A DNA stretch of 64,000 bases from Candidatus Arsenophonus triatominarum (GCF_001640365.1 NZ_LWMI01000005.1:62001-126000); one strand, 5' to 3'. Shown: positions 1-9,411, counted from the first letter of the stretch. Program-made: numbers and translations. The notes: generated from the sequence alone by a model not told the origin.

Positions 1-87
1 ATTTTCTTTAAATGTTATATTTCAGTATTTATTAATTTTCTCATCATGATTATGATTAACATTTTAGTTAATATACCATTATGCTAA

Positions 88-390
88 ATGTCTCATTTGA
101 TGGTGAATATTGTGCATTGTATAAATTATAATATTGGACAAATGATAAGAAAAAAAAGACAAAAATTGCAAATTTCGGCAGCAGATCTGTCAGCATTATT
201 AGGTATAAGCCAACAACATCTCTCTCGTTATGAGAGAGGTGAAGTTAAGATTAATGTTGAATGGTTGATCAAAGTTTCAAAGGTACTCGATATCTCTATA
301 GAAAGCTATTTTGTTAATTCCAGAATTAATTTCTGGGAGGACTATTATAGTATGGGAAATTGTTTAATGGTAACTAAAAATAAGCGTTAG
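88..390 (+). CDS. Xre-family HTH regulator, MrpJ-like
   Basis: Encodes 100 residues. A Cro/C1-type helix-turn-helix spans about residues 16-70, with the recognition-helix pattern SQQHLSRYERGEVKINVEWL. This matches the fimbria-linked MrpJ type of regulators in Proteus and its relatives, which bind DNA as dimers and switch between fimbriae and motility. No fimbrial operon is present next to it, so the target is unknown. The ATG at 88 gives a long N-terminus; the HTH itself starts near residue 16 (NIGQMIRKKR), and an internal start is possible. Family assignment is secure; the MrpJ-like label is inferred from motif resemblance. Confidence 0.72.
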   Translation: MSHLMVNIVHCINYNIGQMIRKKRQKLQISAADLSALLGISQQHLSRYERGEVKINVEWLIKVSKVLDISIESYFVNSRINFWEDYYSMGNCLMVTKNKR

Positions 391-1440
391 TGTGTATCTA
401 ATTTATTTTAAACTGTATATTAAGACTAGGAATTGCAATAATAATGATCAAATTACAAATAGAATCCTCTTCGTCCCTATAGAAAAATAAACTGCATATT
501 TATTTTTCTTTTTAATAACCAATAAATAGTTATTGCCCCCATTTTTTCGATAGGAATTGGTTTTTTTTAGCTAAATTTATACTAGTGCATCATACTATGT
601 TTTACTTAATTGAATTGTATCAATCGTTTATATTTTTCACATAATTATTTACTATAATAAAAAATAAATTTTTTATGCTGTTATTGGCGTTGTTATCAAT
701 TATAAAAAAATAAGTGTTGATGTTCTTTTACAATTGTTTGCAGAATATTTTAGTGGCAATTTGACAGGGGTCTCGCCAGCTGGGATAAAATTAGCATTAG
801 AAGCGTTATTGGCTAAGGATATACCTAGTGACGAACAAAGTTTTGCCGAACAGATAATAGCCATTTTTTCATTAAATAGATATTCATTTCCAGTTATTGG
901 ATAACTATTTCTCCTATATATAATCGCCTTAACTCAAGATTATGTTATTAGCTGATGTAGATGCAGCTGATAATAAATTCGTTTTTCTGTAAAATTTAGT
1001 AGTATTGAATTCTATTATCAATAATGATGATAGCAGAATAATTACTGTTAAAAAGCATTAAAGTTGTTTCGTGTTAAAACAAGTTTTCGCTAGTCTATTT
1101 TAGGCGTTGGTATTGAAAGTTTTACTATTTATCGTTGAATGTTGCAATTTAGCGCTAAAATTTTCACTATGTTAGCAATAGGGTGAATATCTTGGAAAAT
1201 GCTAATGGCAATTTTTCATTTATTTTTTTAAAATGTATGTTTATTTTTTTAATTAAATTTTAATTTAAAAATAAACATTAAAATAACAAAATAAACTTGG
1301 AAATATTTTAATGTATTAATAAAAAAACATTATTTTTAATGTCAAATTAAAAAATATCAAAATTATTTTTAATAAGTAACAAAATAAAAAAATGACTTTA
1401 TTAAATTTTTTATTAATGTGTTTTGTAGGATATTTATTTT
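391..1440. other. AT-rich stretch with little coding signal
   Basis: About 1 kb of very AT-rich DNA between the regulator and the levansucrase remnant. Apart from an open fragment at about 670-904 (listed separately), I see no gene, RNA or clear repeat. The last 100 bases before 1451 are almost pure A/T and probably hold the old levansucrase promoter. Confidence 0.5.
670..904 (+). pseudogene. Unrecognised gene remnant (about 78 codons)
   Basis: An open stretch without a good start codon reads ...VDVLLQLFAEYFSGNL..., then a hydrophilic segment (AKDIPSDEQSFAEQIIAIFS), and stops at 902-904. The composition looks protein-like, with amphipathic helices, whereas the flanks are noise. I do not recognise the family. 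It is most likely the tail of a decayed accessory gene. Confidence 0.3.
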
Positions 1441-1450
1441 GAGGATATAA

Positions 1451-1989
1451 ATGACTAACATAGAATTTAAAAGTAGTCGTTGGACTAGAGCTGATACTCT
1501 TAAAGTTTGTATTGATGATCCAACCACGACTCAACCCCTTATTGATTATAATTTTCCTGTTATGGATGAAACGTTGTTTATCTGGGATACCATGCCGCTA
1601 ATGAATTTCGATGGAACGATTGTTTCGGTTAATGGATGGTCAATCATTTTTACGTTAACGGCTGAAAGACGTCCAGATTTATCCAAATATAAAGATGGTC
1701 GATACTATATAACAAGTGATTGTCATGGCCGTTCTCGTATCTGTTACTGGTATTCAAGAAATGGCCAAAGTTGGGAATTCGGTGGTCGAGTGATGCAAGA
1801 AGGGGTTTTACCTACCAGCAGAGAATGGGCTGGCACACCGATCCTGATCAATGAATGATAAAGGTGAAATAGAGTTATATTATTCCTGTGTCACACCAAG
1901 CGCGTGTATGGCTAAAATTTGTGGTCGTGTTGTTACATCAAACACTGAAGCTAGAATGGTAGTGTCAACGATCACGAGGGTGTTCATAA
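1451..1989 (+). pseudogene. Levansucrase (GH68), truncated and frameshifted
   Basis: The first 135 codons match the N-terminal third of Gram-negative levansucrases, which transfer fructose from sucrose to build levan. The catalytic-nucleophile motif FIWDTMPL (Asp46), the [11 protein letters not shown] strand, ICYWYSRNG and [11 protein letters not shown] are all present. A one-base insertion near 1852 causes the stop. The other frame continues with [15 protein letters not shown] up to about 1960, and then homology ends. The remaining two thirds, including the RDP stabiliser and the acid/base glutamate, are gone. The ribosome-binding site GAGGA at 1441-1445 is still well placed. The protein cannot be active. 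Confidence 0.85.
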
Positions 1990-2035
1990 TTCTGTGTCAG
2001 GGGATTTTATATTTTGATTATACCATCTAGGCGCC

Positions 2036-2393
2036 CTTAAAAATAGATGGACAATTGAGCAATGGTTAACGCCCAGTTACTAATCGGCATAGTTCATTTG
2101 TTGGATACCTGATTGATGCCAATATAGAGTAATTTTAATAAGCTGTTTTCATTAGGAAAAGCCCCTTTGGTTTTAGTTAATATCCTAAACTGCCGATGAA
2201 CCGCCTCTACTGCATTGGTCGTATAAATGGGTTTTCTAATGGCTTTAGGGTATCGAAAATAAGCACTGAGCAACTCCCATTTACTTCGCCAGGATTCTAG
2301 CACTATCGGGTATTTTTCACCCCATTTCGTTTCCAGTTCATCAAGGGCAAGCTCAGCAGCCGCTTTAATATCTGCACGATAAACCAGCTTAAA
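2036..2393 (-). mobile_element. IS256-family transposase, 3' fragment
   Basis: The reverse strand encodes the C-terminal end of a mutator-type transposase: the YPKAIRKPIYTTNAVEAVHRQ block and a conserved tail. A frameshift or stop occurs near 2094, and the tail then reads ...NWALTIAQLSIYF. The 5' side is cut where the MITE fragment begins at 2394. It is a dead remnant. Confidence 0.75.
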
Positions 2394-2477
2394 CACGAGT
2401 TTCGCACCAATAAAAAAACGCTCTATTTTTAAGTTTAATTCAGCATAATATATAAATAGACAAAATCTTATAAATTA
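2394..2477 (+). repeat. MITE fragment (left 84 bp)
   Basis: Begins with the terminal repeat CACGAGTTTCGCAC and follows the 191-bp family consensus until 2477, where an IS982 end takes over. The right half is missing, so no target duplication can be read. Confidence 0.8.
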
Positions 2478-2519
2478 ACCTGAGTTCGGGATAAGCATTA
2501 TCAATTATGCTTGAAGATA
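2478..2519 (-). mobile_element. IS982-family terminal fragment
   Basis: Starts with the IS982 terminal repeat ACCTGAGTTCGGGATAAG and runs about 40 bp into the 3' end of the element, then is broken by IS630 at a TA. The rest of this IS982 copy is not on the other side of the IS630. Confidence 0.75.
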
Positions 2520-3400
2520 TAGCTAGGCGACTTAATTTTGATTACAGCATATGTATTAAAAACAGGTCATCGATAGTGCATCCTGTTTCCATCTTTTTAC
2601 GTTTAGCTTGAGACCATTTATGTTCTATAGGATTTAAATCTGGTGAATACACAGGCAAATATTCTATCTGGTGTCCTGCGTTTATAATTGCCTGTTCAAT
2701 ATTCTTACCTTTGTGAAAGCTAGCGTTGTCCATAAAAATAACAGAATTTTCAGGAAGTTCTGGGAGCAATATTTTTGTGATCCAAACATAAAAAACATCA
2801 CGGTTAATATTGCAATCAAATAATCCGATAGCAAAAAGGGTTGTTCCCAATAAAGCGCCAATAACATTTGTTCTTCCCTTAGCACCCCAGTTTTTCAGGC
2901 CAAAACAACGGTGACCTTTTGGGGAATAGCCGTGAGTTCGTGGAGTGTCATGTGAAAAACCACTTTCATCAATAAAAACAACAGATTTATCTTTTTTTTC
3001 ATACTGTTGTCTTTTTTGCTGATGTGCCAGCCTGTCGCTTTCGTTGGTTTTTGGATGGAATAGAGTTTTTTTTATAGGTTAATCCCAGCTTTTTAAGGGA
3101 TTGCCAAATAGTCTTTTTACAAACACCGAATCGCTCTGCCCGTTCCTTTTGGTAAGCATCTGGATACTGTTCCACATCTTTTGATAAAGCATTTTTATCG
3201 AGCTTCCTCTTACGTGGCGTTGAATTTTTTGGCTCTGGTCGTTTAAGCCAACGTACTAAAGACGCTTTTCCAATACGGAATTGTTTCGCAGTTTCTCGAA
3301 TTGTTAAACCTTCGGCTTTCCTTACAGATATTACTTTACGTCGAAAATCAATTGCATAACTCATAACACACCTTGTAATCAAAATTAAGTCGCCTAGCTA
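2520..3400 (-). mobile_element. IS630-family element, copy A
   Basis: 881 bp, bounded by perfect inverted ends beginning TAGCTAGGCGACTTAATTTT, with target TA on both sides (2518-2519, 3401-3402). The left flank is an IS982 end and the right flank is a csy1 remnant. The two flanks therefore come from different insertion sites, and the copy marks a recombination or deletion junction. Confidence 0.93.
2542..3382 (-). CDS. IS630 transposase, copy A (two frames)
   Basis: Two overlapping frames encode one Tc1/mariner-like DDE transposase. OrfA (2999-3382, 127 aa) carries the N-terminal HTH ([20 protein letters not shown]). OrfB carries the catalytic domain: first Asp in FIDESGF, second in [10 protein letters not shown], and Glu in [13 protein letters not shown]. 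The frames must join at the run of eight A residues near the end of orfA. Reading past that run in the shifted frame gives continuous protein through [18 protein letters not shown]. All full copies share this arrangement, so it is the native state and not decay. Programmed or transcriptional slippage on the A-run would make the full protein (inference). Confidence 0.85.
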
Positions 3401-3402
3401 TA

Positions 3403-3900
3403 ATAGGTGATATCCATCGTCAATTGGGAAATAGACCTGTTTTATTTTGGAACTGGTTGATGGCTCTTTATGCTGAGCTTTAATGGTTAACAAGTTAGTT
3501 CTAAGGGTATTATAGTCTTGGCCTACTATGGATAAGAGCGATTTTGCTAAATCCGTTTCGTTTTCAATATAATCAAGTAGAGATGCTCCATCAGCTAGTT
3601 TAATACGAACAAAATTCTCAATAACCATTTCTGCGGTATTACCGACTGAATCGATGGTTTCACATCATCTTACATTACCTGAGTGTAGAAAACCGTCATT
3701 CTGTCTGTCTTCTTGGTATAGGATTGGCGTTACAAAAGTTTGTTTTTTTTACCGATGCCGGTAGCAGTATGGGTAAATGTACTGGGGTGAGAGGTTAATG
3801 CACGATTATTTATTTTGGCTGCTCGTTCAGGTAACCAATTTGCTAAACGAAAAATTCGGTCACATTCTAATCGTTTTGTTTTTCGATTAAAGCTACTCTA
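3403..3900 (-). pseudogene. csy1: Type I-F CRISPR Csy1 (Cas8f) remnant
   Basis: Read on the reverse strand in several frames, the segment matches the middle of Csy1, the large subunit of the type I-F surveillance complex. In order, it shows NWLPERAAKINNRALTSHPS, TFTHTATGIGKK, then DGFLHSGNV, then SVGNTAEMVIENFVRIKLADG with SLLDYIENETDLAKSLL, and finally SSKIKQVYFPIDDGYHLL. The TSHP...FTH, GFLxSGNV, GNxA and KQVYFPVDDxYHLL blocks are typical of the family. There is a frameshift near 3740 and an in-frame TGA near 3660. The N-terminus is missing, and the C-terminal half is cut off by IS630. No csy2, csy3, cas6f, cas1 or repeat array is visible nearby. Confidence 0.75.
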
Positions 3901-4254
3901 ACTGACTGGAAAATGAAATTCAATAATCCATTGTATTTTTTTATTTAATTAATTTGGACGAAATGTCAAAAATGAGATAAGATGACGGCTGCACATCACA
4001 GTGATAAAATATAGATAGAAACTGCCACACAGCCAGCTTAGTAAGATAAAATCGAGCAGTCTTGCCATTAGTGATGATAGCGGTAAACGATATTTATAAT
4101 AAGTAAGGTTTAATCCTGATATTAATAAATAAATTTTATTGGAAAAATTATTGTAGAAACTCAAACTTATCTCAGCCAATAGACAAGTCACTGATGTTTT
4201 GAAATAGCGTTAAAATGAAATAATAATTCTGTTGCTAATTAAGGATTTAAAATT
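3901..4254. other. Intergenic region before the protease gene
   Basis: AT-rich, with no supported gene. It should contain the promoter of the protease gene. The AAGGA at about 4239-4243 is a plausible ribosome-binding site for the ATG at 4255. Confidence 0.4.
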
Positions 4255-5070
4255 ATGCTATATATTTCAAACAGTCACCCAAATCCCAATCCAACGGGTC
4301 ATTGGGGTGATATTTCTACTGCTGGTCACAGCTTATCAGCTGAGTTTAGCAAGCCACCTCCGCCAGAAAAGTTCGGTTTTTGTTCCTGGATGCGTAATTT
4401 TTTCAATTATTTAACTGGCACTTTCGGTGAGAAATTAAGTTGCTCAAAACTAAATTCTGCCTTAAATGATATCTTCAACCCAACAAATGGCTGGCAAGCA
4501 AAAACTCATTTTGAATTCGGCGGAACAAATCAAGTTGGCTACCGCAGCAAGCAAAAGGATGGTATAACTTATATTGTCTCTTCTGCTTGCCATGATTTAA
4601 CTAACCCTAATCTAATGCAGGATCTATTATCCGGTGGCCGTACTGCTGCACAGACGCTGAGTGAAATTAAAAAAGCCTATCCCCACGAGCAAGTCAAAGT
4701 CTTAGTACCGATCGCCCAAAGCAATAAATTCTGCGGTAGTACTCGAGGCCATTTTGTCTTACTAGAAGTCGATATGCATGCAGGTAAAATTCAATCGGCT
4801 AAAATCCATGATTCAAAAGGCCCATTGCTTGATACTTTTTATAATGGCGCAGGACATTTAACCAAACAGCTATTGGCAGAAAAGGAGCTTGATTTAGACA
4901 AAGATTTTGCCGTCACTAGCGAGCATCTTGGACATCAAGCCCTGCTTAATGGTAACGATTGTGGACGTTTTACCGCTTATTATGCCGACAAAATTATCGA
5001 TGATAATTTATTGAACGCTAATGCTAAAGACGTCCACTCTTTTTTTGCTCGTTATCAAAAGTTGGCCTAA
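4255..5070 (+). CDS. Ulp1/C48-like (CE clan) cysteine protease, putative host-directed effector
   Basis: Encodes 271 residues. The C-terminal half carries the ordered catalytic signature of CE-clan proteases, which remove ubiquitin, SUMO or related tags: His166 in RGHFVLLEVD, Asp186 in KIHDSKG, Gln228 in LGHQALLNGNDCG and the nucleophile Cys236 in NGNDCGRFTAYYADKII. The first 60 residues are proline-rich and polar (NPNPTGHW, KPPPPEK) with no classical signal peptide, as is common for type III or type IV substrates. The gene stands alone, is intact, and lies between decayed genes and IS copies. Bacteria have no ubiquitin or SUMO, so the substrate is probably a host protein (inference). A YopJ-type acetyltransferase of the same clan is less likely because of the Ulp-style QxxxNxxDCG block. 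Confidence 0.78.
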   Translation: MLYISNSHPNPNPTGHWGDISTAGHSLSAEFSKPPPPEKFGFCSWMRNFFNYLTGTFGEKLSCSKLNSALNDIFNPTNGWQAKTHFEFGGTNQVGYRSKQKDGITYIVSSACHDLTNPNLMQDLLSGGRTAAQTLSEIKKAYPHEQVKVLVPIAQSNKFCGSTRGHFVLLEVDMHAGKIQSAKIHDSKGPLLDTFYNGAGHLTKQLLAEKELDLDKDFAVTSEHLGHQALLNGNDCGRFTAYYADKIIDDNLLNANAKDVHSFFARYQKLA

Positions 5071-5079
5071 AAATTAACT

Positions 5080-5180
5080 GGTTTTGTCGCATTAATAGAA
5101 ATTAATTTTGCTCAACAATAAAATAAACTTCTTGGCTAGTTAGAAATAAAAAATGTAATAATGATTAATGCGACAAACCA
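5080..5180. repeat. Isolated inverted repeat (17-bp arms)
   Basis: GGTTTTGTCGCATTAAT (about 5081-5097) and its near-complement ATTAATGCGACAAACC (about 5164-5179) bracket about 66 bp of AT-rich DNA. There is no T-run, so it is not a standard terminator. It could be a tiny transposon derivative or the fused ends of a lost IS; no target duplication is evident. Confidence 0.45.
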
Positions 5181-5378
5181 ATAAATCTTAATAACAGAGA
5201 AATAGCCTTTAGGTTGCTAAACACTTTATAAACCAAATAAAACCAATTTGATTTAGCCATATGTCGCAATTAAATAATATTGTTAATAAAATAAGGAACA
5301 AATAAAGCCGTTCAAATTCGGTGTAGCTTTTATCCAGCTAAAAAATAATTTTGTCGCTGTTAAAAAATAGAAAACGGT

Positions 5379-5824
5379 ATGTCAATAATGATTAGAAAGA
5401 TGGAGAAAAACGACCGTACGGTTTGGGCAGCTATGCGTCTGCAACTATGGGACCAACACATGCCCGTGATGCCCATCTTAGTGACATAGATAAAATGCTA
5501 AATAGCAAGCAAAATGCAGGATATATCGCTATGCTAAACCGTCAGGCAGTCGGTTTTGCCGAAATTTGCCTACGGGAATATGCCAACGGCTGCACCAAAC
5601 AACCGGTTCCCTTTTTGGAAGGTATCTGGGTTAAGCCTGAATACCGTCAATAAGGTATTGGTCAGGCGTTGATCAATAAAATAACCACCGTTCTGATTGC
5701 AAAGGGGTTTGATGAACTCTGTTCCGATGCCGAAATTGACAATAAACTGTCACATGAAGCCCATCAAAATTGGAGCTTTGATGAAACAGAACGCGTTATT
5801 TGTTTTCGCAAAGAGCTTATCTGA
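5379..5824 (+). pseudogene. GNAT acetyltransferase resembling aminoglycoside 6'-N-acetyltransferase
   Basis: Pieced together, the frames give RKMEKNDRTVWAAMRLQLW, then AHLSDIDKMLNSKQNAGYIA, VGFAEICLREYANGC, PVPFLEGIWVKPEYRQ, stop, GIGQALINKI and ETERVICFRKEL. This is the full-length pattern of AAC(6')-type GNAT enzymes: the FLEGIWVxPxYRxxGIG acetyl-CoA loop and the ERVxxFRK tail. Lesions are a frameshift near 5440 and a TAA at 5651-5653 exactly where the acetyl-CoA pyrophosphate loop should continue. It encodes no working enzyme. Confidence 0.8.
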
Positions 5825-6158
5825 TAGCTATACTCACTGCTATGACGCAAGCAACCAAATAACAGTTACATCTGTTTTCTCCACTCCATTCGCAATTTAG
5901 TCAATAAATTTGCCATAGAACCTTTATGGGGCTAATTTTGTGAGCACTATTTTTTCATCGCCGTGACTTCTGGTTATTGCTTATCCATAGTATAGTGAAG
6001 AAAATTTTTCATAAGTGGGTAGATTTTGCTAACAAGCGGACAATCTATTTTAAAACAAACCCTTTACACAGCAAATTGTTCGGGTTTAATTAAAATAGCA
6101 TTCAGCAAGCAAGCCTTACCGGCAATATTACAACTCAAAGAGTTAAAAAATAAAAACT
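5825..6158. other. Intergenic region upstream of mutS
   Basis: About 330 bp with no supported gene. It separates the acetyltransferase remnant from mutS and presumably contains the mutS promoter, though I cannot point to convincing -35 and -10 boxes. Confidence 0.4.
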
Positions 6159-8720
6159 ATGACTAATTCGCAAAACTTCGCCTCCCATACCCCAATGATG
6201 CAGCAATATTTACGCCTTAAGGCACAACATGCTGATATTTTGTTATTTTATCGGATGGGTGATTTTTATGAATTATTCTTTGATGATGCCAAAAAAGCAG
6301 CCCAATTACTTGATATTTCATTAACTAAGCGTGGGCAATCGGCAGGGCAACCCATTCCGATGGCTGGCGTACCTCATCATGCCGTAGAGAGTTATTTAGC
6401 CAAATTAGTTCAGTTAGGCGAGTCGGTTGCTATCTGTGAACAAATCGGTGATCCCGCCACCAGCAAAGGCCCCGTCGAACGTAAAGTTGTTCGCATCGTA
6501 ACGCCAGGAACCGTTACTGATGAAGCATTACTACAAGAACGTCAGGACAATCTATTAGCCGCGATTTGGCAAGAAGATAATCTTTATGGCTATGCCACTT
6601 TAGATATCACTTCCGGCCGTTTTATTATCAGTGAAATGGCTGATATCAACACCATCAGCGCTGAATTACAACGTACCCGACCGGCAGAACTGCTCTATCC
6701 AGAGAATTTTGTCGATGTTGCACTATTTGAAAATAATAAAGGGCTACGTCGTCGCCCATTATGGGAGTTCGAATTAGACACCGCTAGACAACAATTGAAT
6801 CTACAATTTGGTACCCAGAATCTGATGGGGTTTGGAGTTGAAAAAGCGACATTAGCATTACGCGCAGCGGGTTGCTTACTGCAATATGTTAAAGATACCC
6901 AACGTACAGCATTGCCCCATATCCATAGTATTACCATGGAGCAGCAAAAAGAGACCATTATCCTTGATGCCGCTACGCGTCGTAATCTTGAATTAACACA
7001 AAATTTATCAGGTGGTAGCGAGAATACGGTAGCTGCGATACTGGATCAGTGCGTAACGCCGATGGGTAGCCGGATGCTAAAACGTTGGCTACATAGTCCG
7101 TTGCGCAATCTAAATAAATTATTCAATCGCCAACAAGCGATAGCAGGACTCCAATCTTATCATTTCGAATTACAACCTTTTCTACGCCAAATTGGTGACT
7201 TAGAACGGATACTTGCTCGTTTAGCACTCCGTTCAGCCCGGCCTCGGGATCTGGTTCGCATGCGTCATGCTTTCCAACAATTTGCCGATATTCACGCGAT
7301 ATTAGATAAGATTGAATTTCCCTATTTGAAAAACTTGCAGTCACGCATTAGCTCCTTTGAATCGCTGCAAACACTATTGGAAGAAGCCATTGTTGACACA
7401 CCGCCGGTGTTAATACGAGATGGAGGAGTGATCGCAACCGGATATCATAGCGAACTTGATGAATGGCGTACACTGGCCGATGGTGCCAGTAATTACTTGG
7501 AAAAACTTGAATTGCGGGAAAAAGAGAAATTAGGCATTGATAGCCTAAAAGTCGGCTTTAATGCGGTGCATGGCTATTACCTGCAAGTCAGTCGTGGACA
7601 AAGTCATCTGGTACCTATCCATTATGTTCGTCGCCAAACCCTAAAAAATGCCGAGCGATATATTATCCCTGAGTTGAAAGAATATGAAGACAAGGTGCTA
7701 ACTTCTAAAAGTAAAGCATTAGCAATTGAGAAAAAGCTTTATGAAGAACTGTTTGATCTGTTATTACCCCATTTGTCAGCATTGCAAACTAGCGCCGAAG
7801 CGTTAGCAGAATTAGATGTACTCAATAATTTGGCAGAGCGCGCCGAGACTTTGGACTATCGCTGCCCAATATTAAATGAGAAACCTGGCATAGAAATTGT
7901 TGCTGGACGCCATCCAGTCGTTGAGCAGGTACTTAGTGAGCCATTTATTTCTAATCCACTGGACCTGTCGCCACAACGCCGGTTGTTAATTATTACTGGC
8001 CCCAATATGGGCGGTAAAAGTACTTATATGCGTCAAGCAGCCCTAATTACACTGCTTGCTTATATAGGTAGTTTTGTGCCAGCCGAAAAAGCGATTATTG
8101 GCCCGATTGATCGGATCTTCACTCGGGTTGGTGCGTCGGATGATCTTGCTGCCGGTCGATCAACTTTTATGGTGGAAATGATAGAAACCGCTAATATCCT
8201 CCATAATGCGACAGAACAAAGTCTGGTATTAATGGATGAAATTGGTCGCGGTACCTCAACCTATGATGGTCTTTCACTTGCCTGGGCTTGTTCGGAAAAT
8301 CTGGTTAGCCAGATTAAAGCTATGACGTTATTTGCTACGCATTATTTTGAATTAACCAATTTGGCAGATAAGCAGGAAGGTGCGGTTAATATTCATCTGG
8401 ATGCAATAGAGCATGACGACACGATTGCGTTTATGCATAACGTTCAAGAAGGCGCTGCCAGTAAAAGCTATGGCTTAGCGGTGGCTTCATTGGCTGGTGT
8501 CCCCGCCAAGGTTATTCAACGAGCAAAACAGAAATTAATCGAGCTAGAAACGCTCTCCACGCTGCCAGCAAATAAATCTATTGATAATTCACAACTAGCA
8601 AAAGTAGTGGAAAAGACGGTTTCACCGGCCATTGAAACTCTCGAAAAGTTAAATCCTGACACATTAACACCTCGTCAAGCACTAGAATTGATTTATCGGT
8701 TAAAAGAAATGGTGAAATAA
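6159..8720 (+). CDS. mutS: DNA mismatch repair protein MutS
   Basis: 853 residues, the same length as E. coli MutS. The mismatch-reading Phe-X-Glu motif is at GDFYELF (Phe36, Glu38). The Walker A loop GPNMGGKST lies near residue 614, followed by the Walker B segment [16 protein letters not shown] and the ATHYFELT switch histidine. The C-terminal tail ends in a short helical tetramer-type domain ([19 protein letters not shown]). No disruption is seen, so mismatch recognition appears intact despite heavy pseudogene load around it. In the uninverted order it converged with rpoS, as in E. coli. Confidence 0.97.
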   Translation: MTNSQNFASHTPMMQQYLRLKAQHADILLFYRMGDFYELFFDDAKKAAQLLDISLTKRGQSAGQPIPMAGVPHHAVESYLAKLVQLGESVAICEQIGDPATSKGPVERKVVRIVTPGTVTDEALLQERQDNLLAAIWQEDNLYGYATLDITSGRFIISEMADINTISAELQRTRPAELLYPENFVDVALFENNKGLRRRPLWEFELDTARQQLNLQFGTQNLMGFGVEKATLALRAAGCLLQYVKDTQRTALPHIHSITMEQQKETIILDAATRRNLELTQNLSGGSENTVAAILDQCVTPMGSRMLKRWLHSPLRNLNKLFNRQQAIAGLQSYHFELQPFLRQIGDLERILARLALRSARPRDLVRMRHAFQQFADIHAILDKIEFPYLKNLQSRISSFESLQTLLEEAIVDTPPVLIRDGGVIATGYHSELDEWRTLADGASNYLEKLELREKEKLGIDSLKVGFNAVHGYYLQVSRGQSHLVPIHYVRRQTLKNAERYIIPELKEYEDKVLTSKSKALAIEKKLYEELFDLLLPHLSALQTSAEALAELDVLNNLAERAETLDYRCPILNEKPGIEIVAGRHPVVEQVLSEPFISNPLDLSPQRRLLIITGPNMGGKSTYMRQAALITLLAYIGSFVPAEKAIIGPIDRIFTRVGASDDLAAGRSTFMVEMIETANILHNATEQSLVLMDEIGRGTSTYDGLSLAWACSENLVSQIKAMTLFATHYFELTNLADKQEGAVNIHLDAIEHDDTIAFMHNVQEGAASKSYGLAVASLAGVPAKVIQRAKQKLIELETLSTLPANKSIDNSQLAKVVEKTVSPAIETLEKLNPDTLTPRQALELIYRLKEMVK

Positions 8721-8722
8721 TT

Positions 8723-9248
8723 ATGTTATATGATGCAAAATTACTTGATCCAATTCACCATTTTTTAGCCTGCAAAACACCGCAAGCGTGGATAGACAAA
8801 GCGAGTCAGCCAGAAAACTTAGCGATTATTTTATGCGATCACCTGTTGTGTGAACTAAAAGCCGCCCAAAGTGCTATGCTACTGTTGCGAAAATATGCCG
8901 TTGATGAACAGAGCAGTTATACACTCTTACAATGGTTACAACCTTTCGAAGATTTTGCTTATAAGAAAATTGGCAATATTGATACGCTAAAAGGAAAAAA
9001 TCAGTTATCCAAATCGATCCGAGGAAAGAAAAACACAAGCTATAGCCAATCTCTGATTGATAAAATGGTGTTATTAATTAAAGAAGAACTCCACCATTTT
9101 TATCAAGTGCTGGAAATAATGACGGAAAGAGATATCAAATATCAAACTATCAGTGCCGGTCGTTATGCTAAAGGGTTATTTAGTCATGTTAATGTTAGCC
9201 ATCATGAACTGAACACATTAATTGATAAATTGATCATTGGCGCTTATA
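8723..9248 (+). pseudogene. miaE: miaE, 5' half (tRNA ms2io6A37 hydroxylase)
   Basis: The reading frame starts 2 bp after the mutS stop and encodes the first 175 residues of MiaE, the non-heme di-iron enzyme that hydroxylates ms2i6A37 in tRNA. Visible are IHHFLACKTPQAWIDKASQP, DHLLCELKAAQSAM (iron-ligand Glu), KEELHHFYQVLEIM (second ExxH ligand pair) and ISAGRYAKGLF. It is cut after LIIGAY by IS481, with target copy GCTTATA at 9242-9248. The missing 3' half is at 39948-40196 on the other strand, 31 kb away, moved there by an inversion. Rejoined, the gene reads IIGAYIEARSCERF without any gap. Confidence 0.88.
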
Positions 9249-9411
9249 TGTAGTAGCTCAGACTTAATCTGACAGTTGCCGGTTATTTATACAGTACCTG
9301 TCAGGTTAAATTTGATTTAAATCTTTCTCTCTCCAAAGTTGTTTTCCATCGTGTAAAGTTGCCATAGGAGTTCGACCGCAACACATTTTTCCTTGATGAG
9401 TGCGTTGGTTA
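9249..9411 (-). mobile_element. IS481-family element, 3' end only
   Basis: Begins with the TGTAGTAGCTCAG end and covers the last part of the transposase frame (inverse of ...CGRTPMATLHDGKQ). It is broken at a TA by IS630 copy B. The rest of this copy is at 40197-41231; together they sum to about 1.2 kb, the same as the copy at 44692-45880. Confidence 0.88.

Noticed and set aside
1316..1534. 72-residue minus-strand frame over the levansucrase start
   Set aside because: Low-complexity A/T-driven frame opposite a recognised gene.
2682..2885. Repeated 67-residue hydrophobic frame ([13 protein letters not shown]...) in every IS630 copy
   Set aside because: Overlaps the catalytic orfB in another frame; repeated only because the element is repeated.
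3949..4191. 80-residue hydrophobic frame on the minus strand before the protease gene
   Set aside because: AT-rich, many Leu/Phe/Ser codons, no ribosome-binding site and no family resemblance; expected by chance in such DNA.
4232..4414. 60-residue frame overlapping the start of the protease gene
   Set aside because: Lies in another frame of a well-supported gene.
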